A program made the translations under genes and the position numbers. Below the pieces are notes generated by a model. That model worked only from the letters and a program-made list of their open reading frames with translations, did not search any database and was not told the origin of the DNA. From Fidelibacterota bacterium (GTDB lineage Bacteria; Fidelibacterota; Marinisomatia; SCGC-AAA003-L08; TS1B11), in NCBI GenBank assembly GCA_022564085.1, contig JADFMC010000016.1:1-13231 (forward strand): a DNA stretch of 13,231 bases, given 5' to 3'. Of the stretch, positions 1 to 7,391 are shown in pieces; position 1 is the first letter of the stretch, and the number at the start of each line of letters is the position of its first letter.

Positions 1-151
1 TGGCGGCGATGTGGTCGGCGGCCAGATCGGCGGCGCTGGTGTCGTAGGCCATGATTTCAGAATAAACCTGCTGCTCCCGCACGCGCCGGGCGATGACCTT
101 GGTGTATTGGGAACCAAAATCGAGGATGGCTACTGTCTGGCGAGCGGTCAT
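1..151 (-). CDS. guaA: GMP synthase (glutamine-hydrolysing), N-terminal fragment
   Basis: This is the first 50 codons of GMP synthase, which aminates XMP to GMP using glutamine in cytoplasmic purine synthesis. The translation begins MTARQTVAILDFGSQYTKVI and continues through ARRVREQQVYSEIM, the typical start of the class I glutamine amidotransferase domain (ILDFGSQYT, then ARRVRE and VYSE). The window edge removes the rest, including the catalytic Cys and the ATP-pyrophosphatase domain. The ATG at 151-149 shares four bases (ATGA) with the surE stop, and a GGGAG Shine-Dalgarno lies inside the surE end, so the two are translationally coupled. Identification rests on the short but highly characteristic N-terminus. 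Confidence 0.93.
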   Translation of the reverse strand, partial: MTARQTVAILDFGSQYTKVIARRVREQQVYSEIMAYDTSAADLAADHIAA

Positions 152-945
152 GCCGGTTTGAACAGCTCCCAGCTTGCCAGGGCCTCCCGGGCCCGGTGGT
201 CGGTTAGATCGAAATGTAACGGTGTAATACTCACCCGTCCCGCTTTCAACGTTTCCTCGTCGGTATTGCTCTCTTCCTCGATTTCCCGCCGCTGGCCCGT
301 CAGCCAGTAATAAACCCGGTCCTGGGGGTCCACCCTCCGGTCGAAATGGTCCTGCCAGTCGGATTTACCGTGGACAGTCAAGTCATAGCCGTGGCCTTCC
401 TGCCAGCCCGGCGGCAGCTGCTCCGCGGGCAAGTCGGGTATGTTCACGTTCAAGAGCGTACCCGTGGGCAAACCGGTTTCCAGTACTCCGGCGGCAATCC
501 GTCGAGCAATAATCTTGGACGGTTCCAGATTGCCGCTCCCCCGGTAGTCCAGCGAAACCGCCAGGCTGGGGATCCCCAGTATGGCCCCTTCCGTGGCAGC
601 CGAGACCGTGCCCGAGTAGATAACATTCACTCCGGTGTTACTGCCGTGGTTAATCCCCGACACCACCAGGTCGGGGCGCTGAGGCAAGATCGACAGCACG
701 GCCAGTTTAACGCAATCCGCCGGGGTCCCCGAACAGGCGTAGGCCGTCACCCCATCCAGTTTCAGGTCCACTTCGGTCACCCGCAATGGGTCGGAAATGG
801 TGATGGCATGTCCCACCGCGCTACGCTCCACCTCCGGGGCCATGACCACAACTTCGCCCAGGGGGAGCAGCGCCTCGCACAGCGCCCGCAGGCCCGGCGA
901 CTGTATGCCGTCGTCGTTACTGATCAGTATCAGTGGCGCGCTCAT
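148..945 (-). CDS. surE: 5'/3'-nucleotidase SurE
   Basis: This is a 265-residue metal-dependent nucleoside monophosphate phosphatase of the SurE family, close to the usual length of about 250. The N-terminal ISNDDG signature gives metal ligands D11 and D12. S42 in ERSAVGHAI and N99 in VSGINHGSNTG match the other family metal ligands, and YSGTVSAATEG (110-120) is the conserved active-site loop. The family dephosphorylates 5'- and 3'-nucleotides and has stationary-phase or stress roles in some bacteria. The start at 945 lies 29 nt inside accD in a different frame, and no later Met leaves the NDDG motif intact. No strong Shine-Dalgarno precedes it, so translation probably depends on accD. The stop overlaps the guaA start. 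Confidence 0.96.
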   Translation of the reverse strand: MSAPLILISNDDGIQSPGLRALCEALLPLGEVVVMAPEVERSAVGHAITISDPLRVTEVDLKLDGVTAYACSGTPADCVKLAVLSILPQRPDLVVSGINHGSNTGVNVIYSGTVSAATEGAILGIPSLAVSLDYRGSGNLEPSKIIARRIAAGVLETGLPTGTLLNVNIPDLPAEQLPPGWQEGHGYDLTVHGKSDWQDHFDRRVDPQDRVYYWLTGQRREIEEESNTDEETLKAGRVSITPLHFDLTDHRAREALASWELFKPA

Positions 946-1786
946 AGCCGAAAAAACCGATCAGGTGGGCCAGGGTGGCCTTCATTTCGCTGCGGGGCAC
1001 TATGTGGTCCACAAAACCCTTTTCCAGCAGAAACTCCGCCCGCTGGAACCCTTCCGGCAAATCCTCGCCGATGGTCTGCTTGATCACCCGGGCCCCGGCG
1101 AAACCGATCAGGGCGCCCGGCTCGGCCAGAATAATGTCGCCCAGCATGGCGAAACTGGCGGTGACGCCGCCGGTGGTGGGATCGGTGAGGATCGAGATAT
1201 AAAGTCCCCCGGCCTGGGAAAACAAGCTCAACTTGGCACTGGACTTGGCCATCTGCATCAGGCTCAGCGCCCCCTCCTGCATCCGGGCGCCGCCGGAGGA
1301 GGAGATGATCGCCAAGGCATAGCGGTGCTCCCGGGCGTAATCTATGGCGCGCGAAATCTTTTCCCCCACCGCCGAGCCCATGCTGCCGCCGATAAACGAA
1401 AAATCCATCACCGCCAGCACCAGAGGGTAGCCCTCGATGGTGGCCGTAACGGTGACCACCGCCTCACTCAGTCCCGTTTTCTCTCTGGCGGCGATCAGCT
1501 GGTCCTTATACTTCTTGCGAGCCTTGAAATCCAGGGGATCCACCGATATCAAATCAGGGTTGAGCTCGGTGATGCTCTCGGGGCCGTCCAGCAGCATGTC
1601 GATATATTTCCGGCAACGGATAGGGAAATGGTGGGCGCAGGTGGGACAGACAAACTGGGCCCGTTCCAACTCCTGGCGATAGATATACTCACTGCAACTG
1701 GGGCATTTGCTCCATAAGTCGCTGGCCAGATCCTTGCGCTCGGTGGAGAGGATCTTCTGCTTGCTGCGGCGAAACCAGGCCGTCAT
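917..1786 (-). CDS. accD: Acetyl-CoA carboxylase carboxyltransferase subunit beta
   Basis: This is the beta subunit of acetyl-CoA carboxylase carboxyltransferase, which with AccA moves the carboxyl group from biotin to acetyl-CoA, giving malonyl-CoA for fatty-acid synthesis. The N-terminus carries the four-Cys zinc ribbon (C28, C31, C47, C50). The crotonase-fold core follows, with FIGGSMGSAVGEKI, the oxyanion loop SSSGGARMQEG, and the segment LTDPTTGGVTASFAMLGD. At 289 residues it is near the usual 280-305. The ATG at 1786 directly abuts the rimI stop (zero gap), with AAGGAA in the rimI end as a possible ribosome site. The partner accA is not in the window. Confidence 0.97.
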   Translation of the reverse strand: MTAWFRRSKQKILSTERKDLASDLWSKCPSCSEYIYRQELERAQFVCPTCAHHFPIRCRKYIDMLLDGPESITELNPDLISVDPLDFKARKKYKDQLIAAREKTGLSEAVVTVTATIEGYPLVLAVMDFSFIGGSMGSAVGEKISRAIDYAREHRYALAIISSSGGARMQEGALSLMQMAKSSAKLSLFSQAGGLYISILTDPTTGGVTASFAMLGDIILAEPGALIGFAGARVIKQTIGEDLPEGFQRAEFLLEKGFVDHIVPRSEMKATLAHLIGFFGYERATDTDQ

Positions 1787-2230
1787 TTATTCCGCGGTAA
1801 GTTCCTTGGTGTACAAAGAAGCGTCCTGCCCGGGACCGTAAAAATCCTTCCGGGTGCCCACCGCCTTGAAGCCCAGGCTCATGTAAAGTTTGCAGGCAAT
1901 GTCGTTGTCCTGGCGCACTTCCAGGGAGATGCGCTTATAATCCCCAGCTCGCCCTAAGGCATCCACCGCCTCCATCAGCTGCCGCCCGATCCCCCGGCCC
2001 TGGTAGTCCGGGTGAACCGCAATATTATGCACCTGCAGCTCTTGGGCCATAGTCAGACCGGTGATAAAGCCCACGATAATTCCGTCATCCTCGGCCACCA
2101 TACCAATACCCGCGACACCGTTGCCGATCTCCTCTTCGAACGCCTCCCGGGGCCAAGGATCATCATAGCAGTAATGCTCGATGTCCAGCAGTTGGCTGAT
2201 GTCCTCCACATGGGCTTGGCGAATAAGCAT
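1787..2230 (-). CDS. rimI: Ribosomal protein S18-alanine N-acetyltransferase (GNAT)
   Basis: This is a 147-residue single-domain GNAT acetyltransferase of the RimI type, which acetylates the N-terminal Ala of ribosomal protein S18 and related substrates using acetyl-CoA. The acetyl-CoA loop is QGRGIG at 77-82 after VHPDYQGRG. The strand ISLEVRQDN contains E104, at the position of the RimI general base, and A112-LY-SLGF includes Y116, at the proton-donor position. The WPREAF segment near residue 26 is also family-typical. The gene follows tsaB after 3 nt, with AAGGT just upstream. Linkage of tsaB and rimI is widespread in bacteria and supports the assignment. Substrate specificity is inferred from homology and context. 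Confidence 0.92.
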   Translation of the reverse strand: MLIRQAHVEDISQLLDIEHYCYDDPWPREAFEEEIGNGVAGIGMVAEDDGIIVGFITGLTMAQELQVHNIAVHPDYQGRGIGRQLMEAVDALGRAGDYKRISLEVRQDNDIACKLYMSLGFKAVGTRKDFYGPGQDASLYTKELTAE

Positions 2231-2233
2231 TAA

Positions 2234-2860
2234 TTAACCTTGGGTTTGAAGTTCGTGATGGTAATCCGGCACCAGATTGTCCAAGTCGGATGTGGGTCGC
2301 AGGCTGCGATCGAGGACGAATTTACCAACTTTGGCGGCCGATGGACAGGTTTGGACATAAGTAATTCCAGCCGCTGGCAGGAACCGCTCCAAAAGGTACC
2401 CGGCTATCGTCTCTCCGGCGGCCCGTTTGGCGAAGCTCTGCCAGTCCAGGCATTCTATGGAGCCGAATTCAGCCTCAGCCTCCCGCCGTTGAACGTACAC
2501 CTGCTCCCGGTGGGACCAGGCGGCAACCCAGTGCGGCGGCGGCAACCGGCTGTCCAGCAGCAGGCTGGCCAGTGTGGGTACCGGATAGACCGGCAGTCCC
2601 ATGCCGTAGGCCGCCCCTTTGACGTAGCTCAGGCCTATCCGCAACCCGCTGTAGGAACCTGGTCCGGCCGAAAGCGCGATGCCGCTCAGGTCGCTCCACT
2701 GCAATCCGGCAGTACCAAGTAGGCGCTCCACTGCCGGGGCCAGCAGCTCGTTATGCCTGCGGTGCGCCACCTGCTCCTCCAGACCGATTACTACCCCGTC
2801 GGCGCTCACCAGGGCGGCGCCACAGACATCATAAGCGGTCTCGATGGCCAGCAGGGTCAA
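2234..2860 (-). CDS. tsaB: tRNA threonylcarbamoyladenosine biosynthesis protein TsaB
   Basis: This is TsaB (YeaZ), the non-catalytic ASKHA-fold partner that binds TsaD and TsaE to transfer threonylcarbamoyl to A37 of ANN-decoding tRNAs. The start MTLLAIETAYDVCGAAL matches the family's LAIDTS opening, and the hallmark GPGSYSGLRIGLS spans 66-78 followed by KGAAYG. H36 and N37 in HRRHNELLAP fit the family H-S-E/N position. The length of 208 residues is slightly short of the usual 220-230. The stop context AAGGTTAA doubles as the rimI ribosome site. The start ATG at 2860 overlaps the tsaE stop by 4 nt. tsaD and tsaC lie elsewhere. Confidence 0.95.
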   Translation of the reverse strand: MTLLAIETAYDVCGAALVSADGVVIGLEEQVAHRRHNELLAPAVERLLGTAGLQWSDLSGIALSAGPGSYSGLRIGLSYVKGAAYGMGLPVYPVPTLASLLLDSRLPPPHWVAAWSHREQVYVQRREAEAEFGSIECLDWQSFAKRAAGETIAGYLLERFLPAAGITYVQTCPSAAKVGKFVLDRSLRPTSDLDNLVPDYHHELQTQG

Positions 2861-3276
2861 ACTCGCACCTCTATCTGCCGTTCGTCGTCCCGCTCACCGT
2901 GCGTAAAATACACGTGCACCGCGTCATCCGGCAGGAGTGTGCCAATGATTTCGGCCCACTCCACCACGGTGAGGGCCTGGCCGTCGAAGTACTCCCACAG
3001 CCCCAAGGATTGCCAGCGCACCAGGGAGTGTTCCCGATAGCAATCGATGTGATACAGCTGGGCCGGAGCGCCGTATTCGTGGATTAGCGCGAAGGTGGGC
3101 GAGGAAACCTGATCTTTGAGCCCCAGCCCGGCGGCCATGCCCTTGACAAAAGTGGTCTTGCCGCTACCGAGCTCGCCATGCAGGGCCGCTACCGTACCCG
3201 GCGGCAGGGTCGCCACGAATAGAGCGCCCGCTTCCCGGGTTTCACCGGGACTGGTGGTCCGGGTTCCAGTCCACAT
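2857..3276 (-). CDS. tsaE: tRNA threonylcarbamoyladenosine biosynthesis ATPase TsaE
   Basis: This is a 139-residue P-loop ATPase that drives turnover of the TsaB-TsaD complex in t6A synthesis. The Walker A motif GELGSGKTT is at 34-42, the SPTFALIHEY segment at 59-68, the HIDCYR motif at 76-81, and VEWAE at 105-109. All of these are conserved TsaE signatures. The gene starts 3 nt after the PorX-like stop and overlaps tsaB by 4 nt, so it is cotranslated within the run. The C-terminus (about 120-139) forms a last strand ending QIEVRV. Confidence 0.96.
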   Translation of the reverse strand: MWTGTRTTSPGETREAGALFVATLPPGTVAALHGELGSGKTTFVKGMAAGLGLKDQVSSPTFALIHEYGAPAQLYHIDCYREHSLVRWQSLGLWEYFDGQALTVVEWAEIIGTLLPDDAVHVYFTHGERDDERQIEVRV

Positions 3277-3279
3277 GGC

Positions 3280-4854
3280 CTAAAGGCGTCTGGGCCGCAA
3301 GGTGGCCACCGGGACAACCATCTCCTCCAGGGAGATGCCGCCGTGCTGGAAACTGCCCTCGAAGCGCTTCACATACCGGTGGTAATCGGTGGGAAAGACA
3401 AAGAAGTAACGGTCCCGGGCAATAATGAAATTGGTGGTAACGTCTTCAGCCGGCAGGTGATATTCCCCGGGCTTCTTGATTGTCAGGCCGCTCTTTTCCG
3501 GACTGCTTAAGTTGCGGCCGTATTTGAATCGTACCCCCGAAGAAGTGTGGCGGTCCCCCAGGATGCGCGCCGGCTTGTCCACCTGGATCGAGCCGTGATC
3601 GCTGGTGATGACAATCACCATATCATCCCATTCGGCGATAGTCTCCAGCATCTCACGCAGCCACGATTTTTCCATCCAGGCACAGATAGTAGCCCGGTAG
3701 CCCGATTCATCGGGAAGAATCTCCTTGATCACGTCACTTTCCGACCGGTGGTGGCCCAGCAAGTCCACGAAGTTCACCACCAACGCCAGCAGCTGGGTAT
3801 CCTGATATTCGTTCAAGCGGGCCAGCAGCCGTTGGCCGTCATCGGCGGTAATCACCTTGAAATACTTGGTTCGGGTGTCGCCCAAACCGTTGCGCTTCAG
3901 GTAGGCCTGCAAGAACCGGTACTCAAATTGGTTCTGGCTGGTTTCGTTCTTCCACATCTCATCCCAGATGTCGGCGTTCTGCCGTTTAAGCTCGTCCGGC
4001 AGCAGTCCGCTGAAGATGGCGTTCCGGGAAAAGGGTGTGGCCGTCGGCAGAATCGACACGTGCACATCATCATCGATCTGAAAACGATCTTGCAGCAGGG
4101 GCCGCATGGCCTTCCACTGATCCAGGCGCAGGCAGTCCAGTACTATCAGGGCTACCCGCTGGCCGCTACGCAACTGGGGTGCTACAAAGGTGTCCAGCAC
4201 ACGGTGAGAAAACACCGGCCCCTGATCCTGTGCCAGCCATTCCCTGTAATTGGATGCTACCAGCTGCCCGAAACGCTGGTTGGCCGACAGGTGCTGATCG
4301 ACCAACAGCTGCTCCAACCCCAGCTCCCGGTGCTGGTCGAACTCCACATCCCAGTCGGTGAGCTCCTGGAATATAGCGATCCACTCCGGAAGTGTCCGGG
4401 CGCTGTCGACCCTGGCGCTCAGCTCCTGGAATATCTCCAGGTAGCGGCTGGCCGCCTTATCGCTCCGTATACGGGTGTGCTCCAGGGTGGACTTGCAGGC
4501 CATGAAAATCTGGCTGGGGTTCACCGGTTTGGTGAGGTAGCCGGCAATATTGGCGGCAATGGCCTCATTCATCAGCCATTCTTCCTCATTTTTGGTAATC
4601 ATAATGATCGGCAGGGCCGGATTAATCTCTTTGATCTTCTGCAGGGTACTCAATCCGTCCATGCCATCCATCATCTCATCCAGCAGCACCAGCTGAAATT
4701 CGCTGCTTTCAACCGCTGCCAGCGCGTCCAGGCCGGAATGTACCGGTGTCAACTCGTATCCGCGCTTTTCGAGGAACAGTATGTGGGGCTTTAACAGGTC
4801 GATTTCATCGTCCACCCACAAGATCCGGCCGCGCTCAGTAGGCTTTTCAGTCAT
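3280..4854 (-). CDS. porX: PorX-type response regulator with PglZ domain
   Basis: This is a 524-residue two-domain regulator. The CheY-like receiver (about 9-125) has acidic pocket D15/D16, phospho-acceptor D59 in LVLLDEMM, T87 in MITKNEEE and K109 in YLTKPVNP. A helical linker (about 130-215) leads to a PglZ/alkaline-phosphatase-superfamily domain (about 230-520). That domain has D240 in VLDCLR, the presumed nucleophile T271 in LPTATPFSR, D364 and H368 in NFVDLLGHH, D419-H420 in TSDHGS, H436 in DRHTSSG and H504. The architecture and the receiver sequence closely resemble PorX, which works with PorY to control type IX secretion in Bacteroidota and has reported oligonucleotide phosphodiesterase activity. 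There is no DNA-binding domain. No cognate kinase or T9SS gene is visible here, so the regulon is unknown. The start lies 57 nt after the cyclase stop, without an obvious Shine-Dalgarno. Confidence 0.87.
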   Translation of the reverse strand: MTEKPTERGRILWVDDEIDLLKPHILFLEKRGYELTPVHSGLDALAAVESSEFQLVLLDEMMDGMDGLSTLQKIKEINPALPIIMITKNEEEWLMNEAIAANIAGYLTKPVNPSQIFMACKSTLEHTRIRSDKAASRYLEIFQELSARVDSARTLPEWIAIFQELTDWDVEFDQHRELGLEQLLVDQHLSANQRFGQLVASNYREWLAQDQGPVFSHRVLDTFVAPQLRSGQRVALIVLDCLRLDQWKAMRPLLQDRFQIDDDVHVSILPTATPFSRNAIFSGLLPDELKRQNADIWDEMWKNETSQNQFEYRFLQAYLKRNGLGDTRTKYFKVITADDGQRLLARLNEYQDTQLLALVVNFVDLLGHHRSESDVIKEILPDESGYRATICAWMEKSWLREMLETIAEWDDMVIVITSDHGSIQVDKPARILGDRHTSSGVRFKYGRNLSSPEKSGLTIKKPGEYHLPAEDVTTNFIIARDRYFFVFPTDYHRYVKRFEGSFQHGGISLEEMVVPVATLRPRRL

Positions 4855-4911
4855 GCTGGAAATTATGGTGAAATTCGGCGGAGTGCAGCTGGTTGCGCAG
4901 TAGGCGTGGCG

Positions 4912-7380
4912 CTATTTTGCCGTCAAGGTCCAGACGCCGTCCCAATCGTCACCGGGCGGGTTGGCCTTGAAAAGCCCGCAACGCTCAATGTAGACTTTGC
5001 TGGGTGTGGTCGGCCGTTTGGGAAACACTTCCTCCAGCGCGTCGGACTCCTTGAATTTGGCGGCGGCGGCATCCCATTCTTGCCCCCGATAAAGTTCCAG
5101 ACCGGCATGAAATATATCCTTGAGGCGCAGCAGTTCATCCGGCAGTCCACCCTTCAGGGCCATTATCTCCACCGCCTCCACCGCCTCCTTCTTGCCCATT
5201 ACCCGCACCTTATCGATCTGGCGCCATTCGAACTTGTCGGGGCCGGCCATCTCCAGAGTGGGCATGGTGGTTTGGATATAGATGCCGTACTGTTTAGCCG
5301 AGGCCTCCAGCCGGGCGGCCGTATTGACCACGTCGCCCATCATGGTGTAGTTCATCCGGGTGCGGCTGCCCATGTTACCGGTGACGATATCGCCGGTGTT
5401 GATCCCGATCCGCATGCGCATTTGGGAAACCACCTCGGGCCACTTGTCACCCTGGTCAGCCCAGGTCTGCCGCAGTTGGCCCAGCGCCTCCTGCATTTTG
5501 ATGGCCACCACACCGGCCCGGTGGGCGTGGTCTTCAAAAAAGATGGGCGCGCCAAAGAACGCCACGATAGCATCGCCTTCGTACTTGTCCAGGGTGCCAT
5601 CGTACTCCAGCAAAATATCGGTCATGGCTGTGAGATACTCGTTGAGCAGCTCCACCAGCTTGGTGGCGCTGAGCACCTCGGAAAACGAGGAAAAGCCGGC
5701 GATGTCGGTGAAATATGCCGTCCGAATGCCCGACTCGCCTCCCAGCGCCGGCATCTGTTTCTGCTCGTACATCTGCTCTATGAGCTCCGGCGAGATGTAG
5801 GTTCCGAAAGTATCCTTGAGAAAATGCTTGTCCCGTTGCTCCAGGATAAAGCGGTAGATCACGTTGGAGCCGTATGTCAGGATGATCGAGGCGACCCCCG
5901 CCACCACCGGCACGTACATCGAACCGCCGATCTCCGGAGTGCCGATCAGGAACCAATCGGCGAACGATTCCACCAGCGCCCGGGGCAGCACGAGTATGCC
6001 AGCCAGCTTGGGCAACCAGAAAAAATCGGCGGTGAAAAACCCTAAAGACAGATCCACAAAAATCATGGTCTGGACCATTACGATTACGCCGCCCAGCACC
6101 GGTGATAGGCGCAGGATCAACAGGAAGGTGATCAGCGCCAGGACAACGATGATGATCAGGTTGGCAGTGATGGACCTGCGTGTATACTCGATGGTCCCAC
6201 CAACCACTTTGATGAAGTTCTCATCCAGGATCGTCTGGACAGCGTTGGCATGGAATTCCACCCCGGGCATTAGCTGCTGGATACCGGCATAATTGTAATA
6301 GGGCGTTTCTTTGACATCCAGGAGGACATTCACGGAAACACCGATCAGCACAATCTTGTCACGGAATGGACTTTCCGGTACCTCGTATTCGGGATCGAAC
6401 ATCTGCATCATCATGTTGATCTCGCTGTTGGGGTCGAACAGATCCATCCAGTCCGTGTCTTCCTCCATATAACGCAGGTCGAACTCGGCATCGTCCAGAA
6501 TATTGGACAGGGGATACCGGTCGAACGTCTTCCAGGCCGGCTGACCCGGTAGCGATGTGCCGGAAGGGGGGCCGTAATAGTTGATCAGGAAACTGGCTGA
6601 CCGCCCGTAGGTCTTGATAGTGGCCGGACCGTAATTAATTTCGTTGTTCTCCATGTGCAGTGTCGGTATGGTGTTGTCGGGCAACTGCCAGTATTCCTTA
6701 AGGGCCTTCAGGCCCAACGATAAATACCAGGTACCGGGCTCATGATTCATTTCATAGAACAGGGCGTACTTGCGGGTGGTGCCGTCTCGATCCTTCTGCT
6801 CGTTTATCAGACCAGTCTCCGGATCAGCGGCCATGATCCGCTCCACCGGCATCATGATATACTCCGGCGGCATCCGGGTGGGTTCGCTGACCAGTTTGGA
6901 AGCCAGCACAATGCGGGTGCCCCTGGACTGGGCATAGCGCATAGCTTCGGCCAGTACGTCATCTCCGTGTTGAAACTTGATGTCGTAGCCCTGCCGGTTC
7001 AGCTCTTCTAGGTCATTGGATTTCTTATCGGGGCTGTCAAACTCCATATCAAAGGCTATCACCCGCGCCCCGGCATTTGTCAGGTTGCGCACTACCCGCG
7101 CCCAAACTGCGTCACGGGGGTAGGGCCAGGAGTAGGGGATCAGCCGCCAGCTCTCGTCGTCCACATCCACCAGCACCACCTTCAGGCTATCCCGATCTAT
7201 GGGAGTGCGGGCCGTCCTGCCCGCCAGCGGGCCCCTGATCTGGGCAAAGGCGAAATCCAGCAGCTTGTAATTGGGCCCATTAAACAGCCCCATGTAATAC
7301 AGAAATACGGTTACTAAAATGGATGCGCCGGTCCACAGAAGACCGGCGCCGTGGGCTAAAATTAACTTTTTCAGGTCCAA
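4912..7380 (-). CDS. CHASE2-domain membrane class III adenylate cyclase
   Basis: This 822-residue membrane protein makes cAMP from ATP. An N-terminal membrane helix (about 11-32) precedes a periplasmic CHASE2 sensor domain (about 38-395), with VVLVDVDDESW near 68 and FRDKIVLIGVSV near 339. Further membrane segments lie at about 404-424, 428-448 and 487-507. The linker HFLKDTFGTYISPELIEQM leads to the cyclase domain (about 550-735), with metal Asp residues D559 (FTDIAGFS) and D603 (YEGDAIVAFFG). Adenine-specifying K599 and D683, and transition-state N686 and R690 (GDVVNTAARLE), are all present, so it should be an active adenylate cyclase. The C-terminus (about 745-822) has the TPR-like tail common to CHASE2 cyclases. 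The start at 7380 is TTG, 11 nt after the barrel gene, with no clear Shine-Dalgarno. The CHASE2 ligand is unknown. A Met-rich acidic stretch occupies 305-330. Confidence 0.93.
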   Translation of the reverse strand: MDLKKLILAHGAGLLWTGASILVTVFLYYMGLFNGPNYKLLDFAFAQIRGPLAGRTARTPIDRDSLKVVLVDVDDESWRLIPYSWPYPRDAVWARVVRNLTNAGARVIAFDMEFDSPDKKSNDLEELNRQGYDIKFQHGDDVLAEAMRYAQSRGTRIVLASKLVSEPTRMPPEYIMMPVERIMAADPETGLINEQKDRDGTTRKYALFYEMNHEPGTWYLSLGLKALKEYWQLPDNTIPTLHMENNEINYGPATIKTYGRSASFLINYYGPPSGTSLPGQPAWKTFDRYPLSNILDDAEFDLRYMEEDTDWMDLFDPNSEINMMMQMFDPEYEVPESPFRDKIVLIGVSVNVLLDVKETPYYNYAGIQQLMPGVEFHANAVQTILDENFIKVVGGTIEYTRRSITANLIIIVVLALITFLLILRLSPVLGGVIVMVQTMIFVDLSLGFFTADFFWLPKLAGILVLPRALVESFADWFLIGTPEIGGSMYVPVVAGVASIILTYGSNVIYRFILEQRDKHFLKDTFGTYISPELIEQMYEQKQMPALGGESGIRTAYFTDIAGFSSFSEVLSATKLVELLNEYLTAMTDILLEYDGTLDKYEGDAIVAFFGAPIFFEDHAHRAGVVAIKMQEALGQLRQTWADQGDKWPEVVSQMRMRIGINTGDIVTGNMGSRTRMNYTMMGDVVNTAARLEASAKQYGIYIQTTMPTLEMAGPDKFEWRQIDKVRVMGKKEAVEAVEIMALKGGLPDELLRLKDIFHAGLELYRGQEWDAAAAKFKESDALEEVFPKRPTTPSKVYIERCGLFKANPPGDDWDGVWTLTAK

Positions 7381-7391
7381 GCTGTTGGCTG

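Noticed and set aside
3547..4794. 415-codon open frame on the plus strand
   Set aside because: It lies entirely antisense to the PorX-like gene, has no recognisable domain or ribosome site, and is an expected by-product of GC-rich codon usage.
4906..6045. 379-codon open frame on the plus strand
   Set aside because: It is antisense to the cyclase catalytic domain, whose motifs are intact; the plus-strand product is His/Leu/Gly-rich and resembles nothing.
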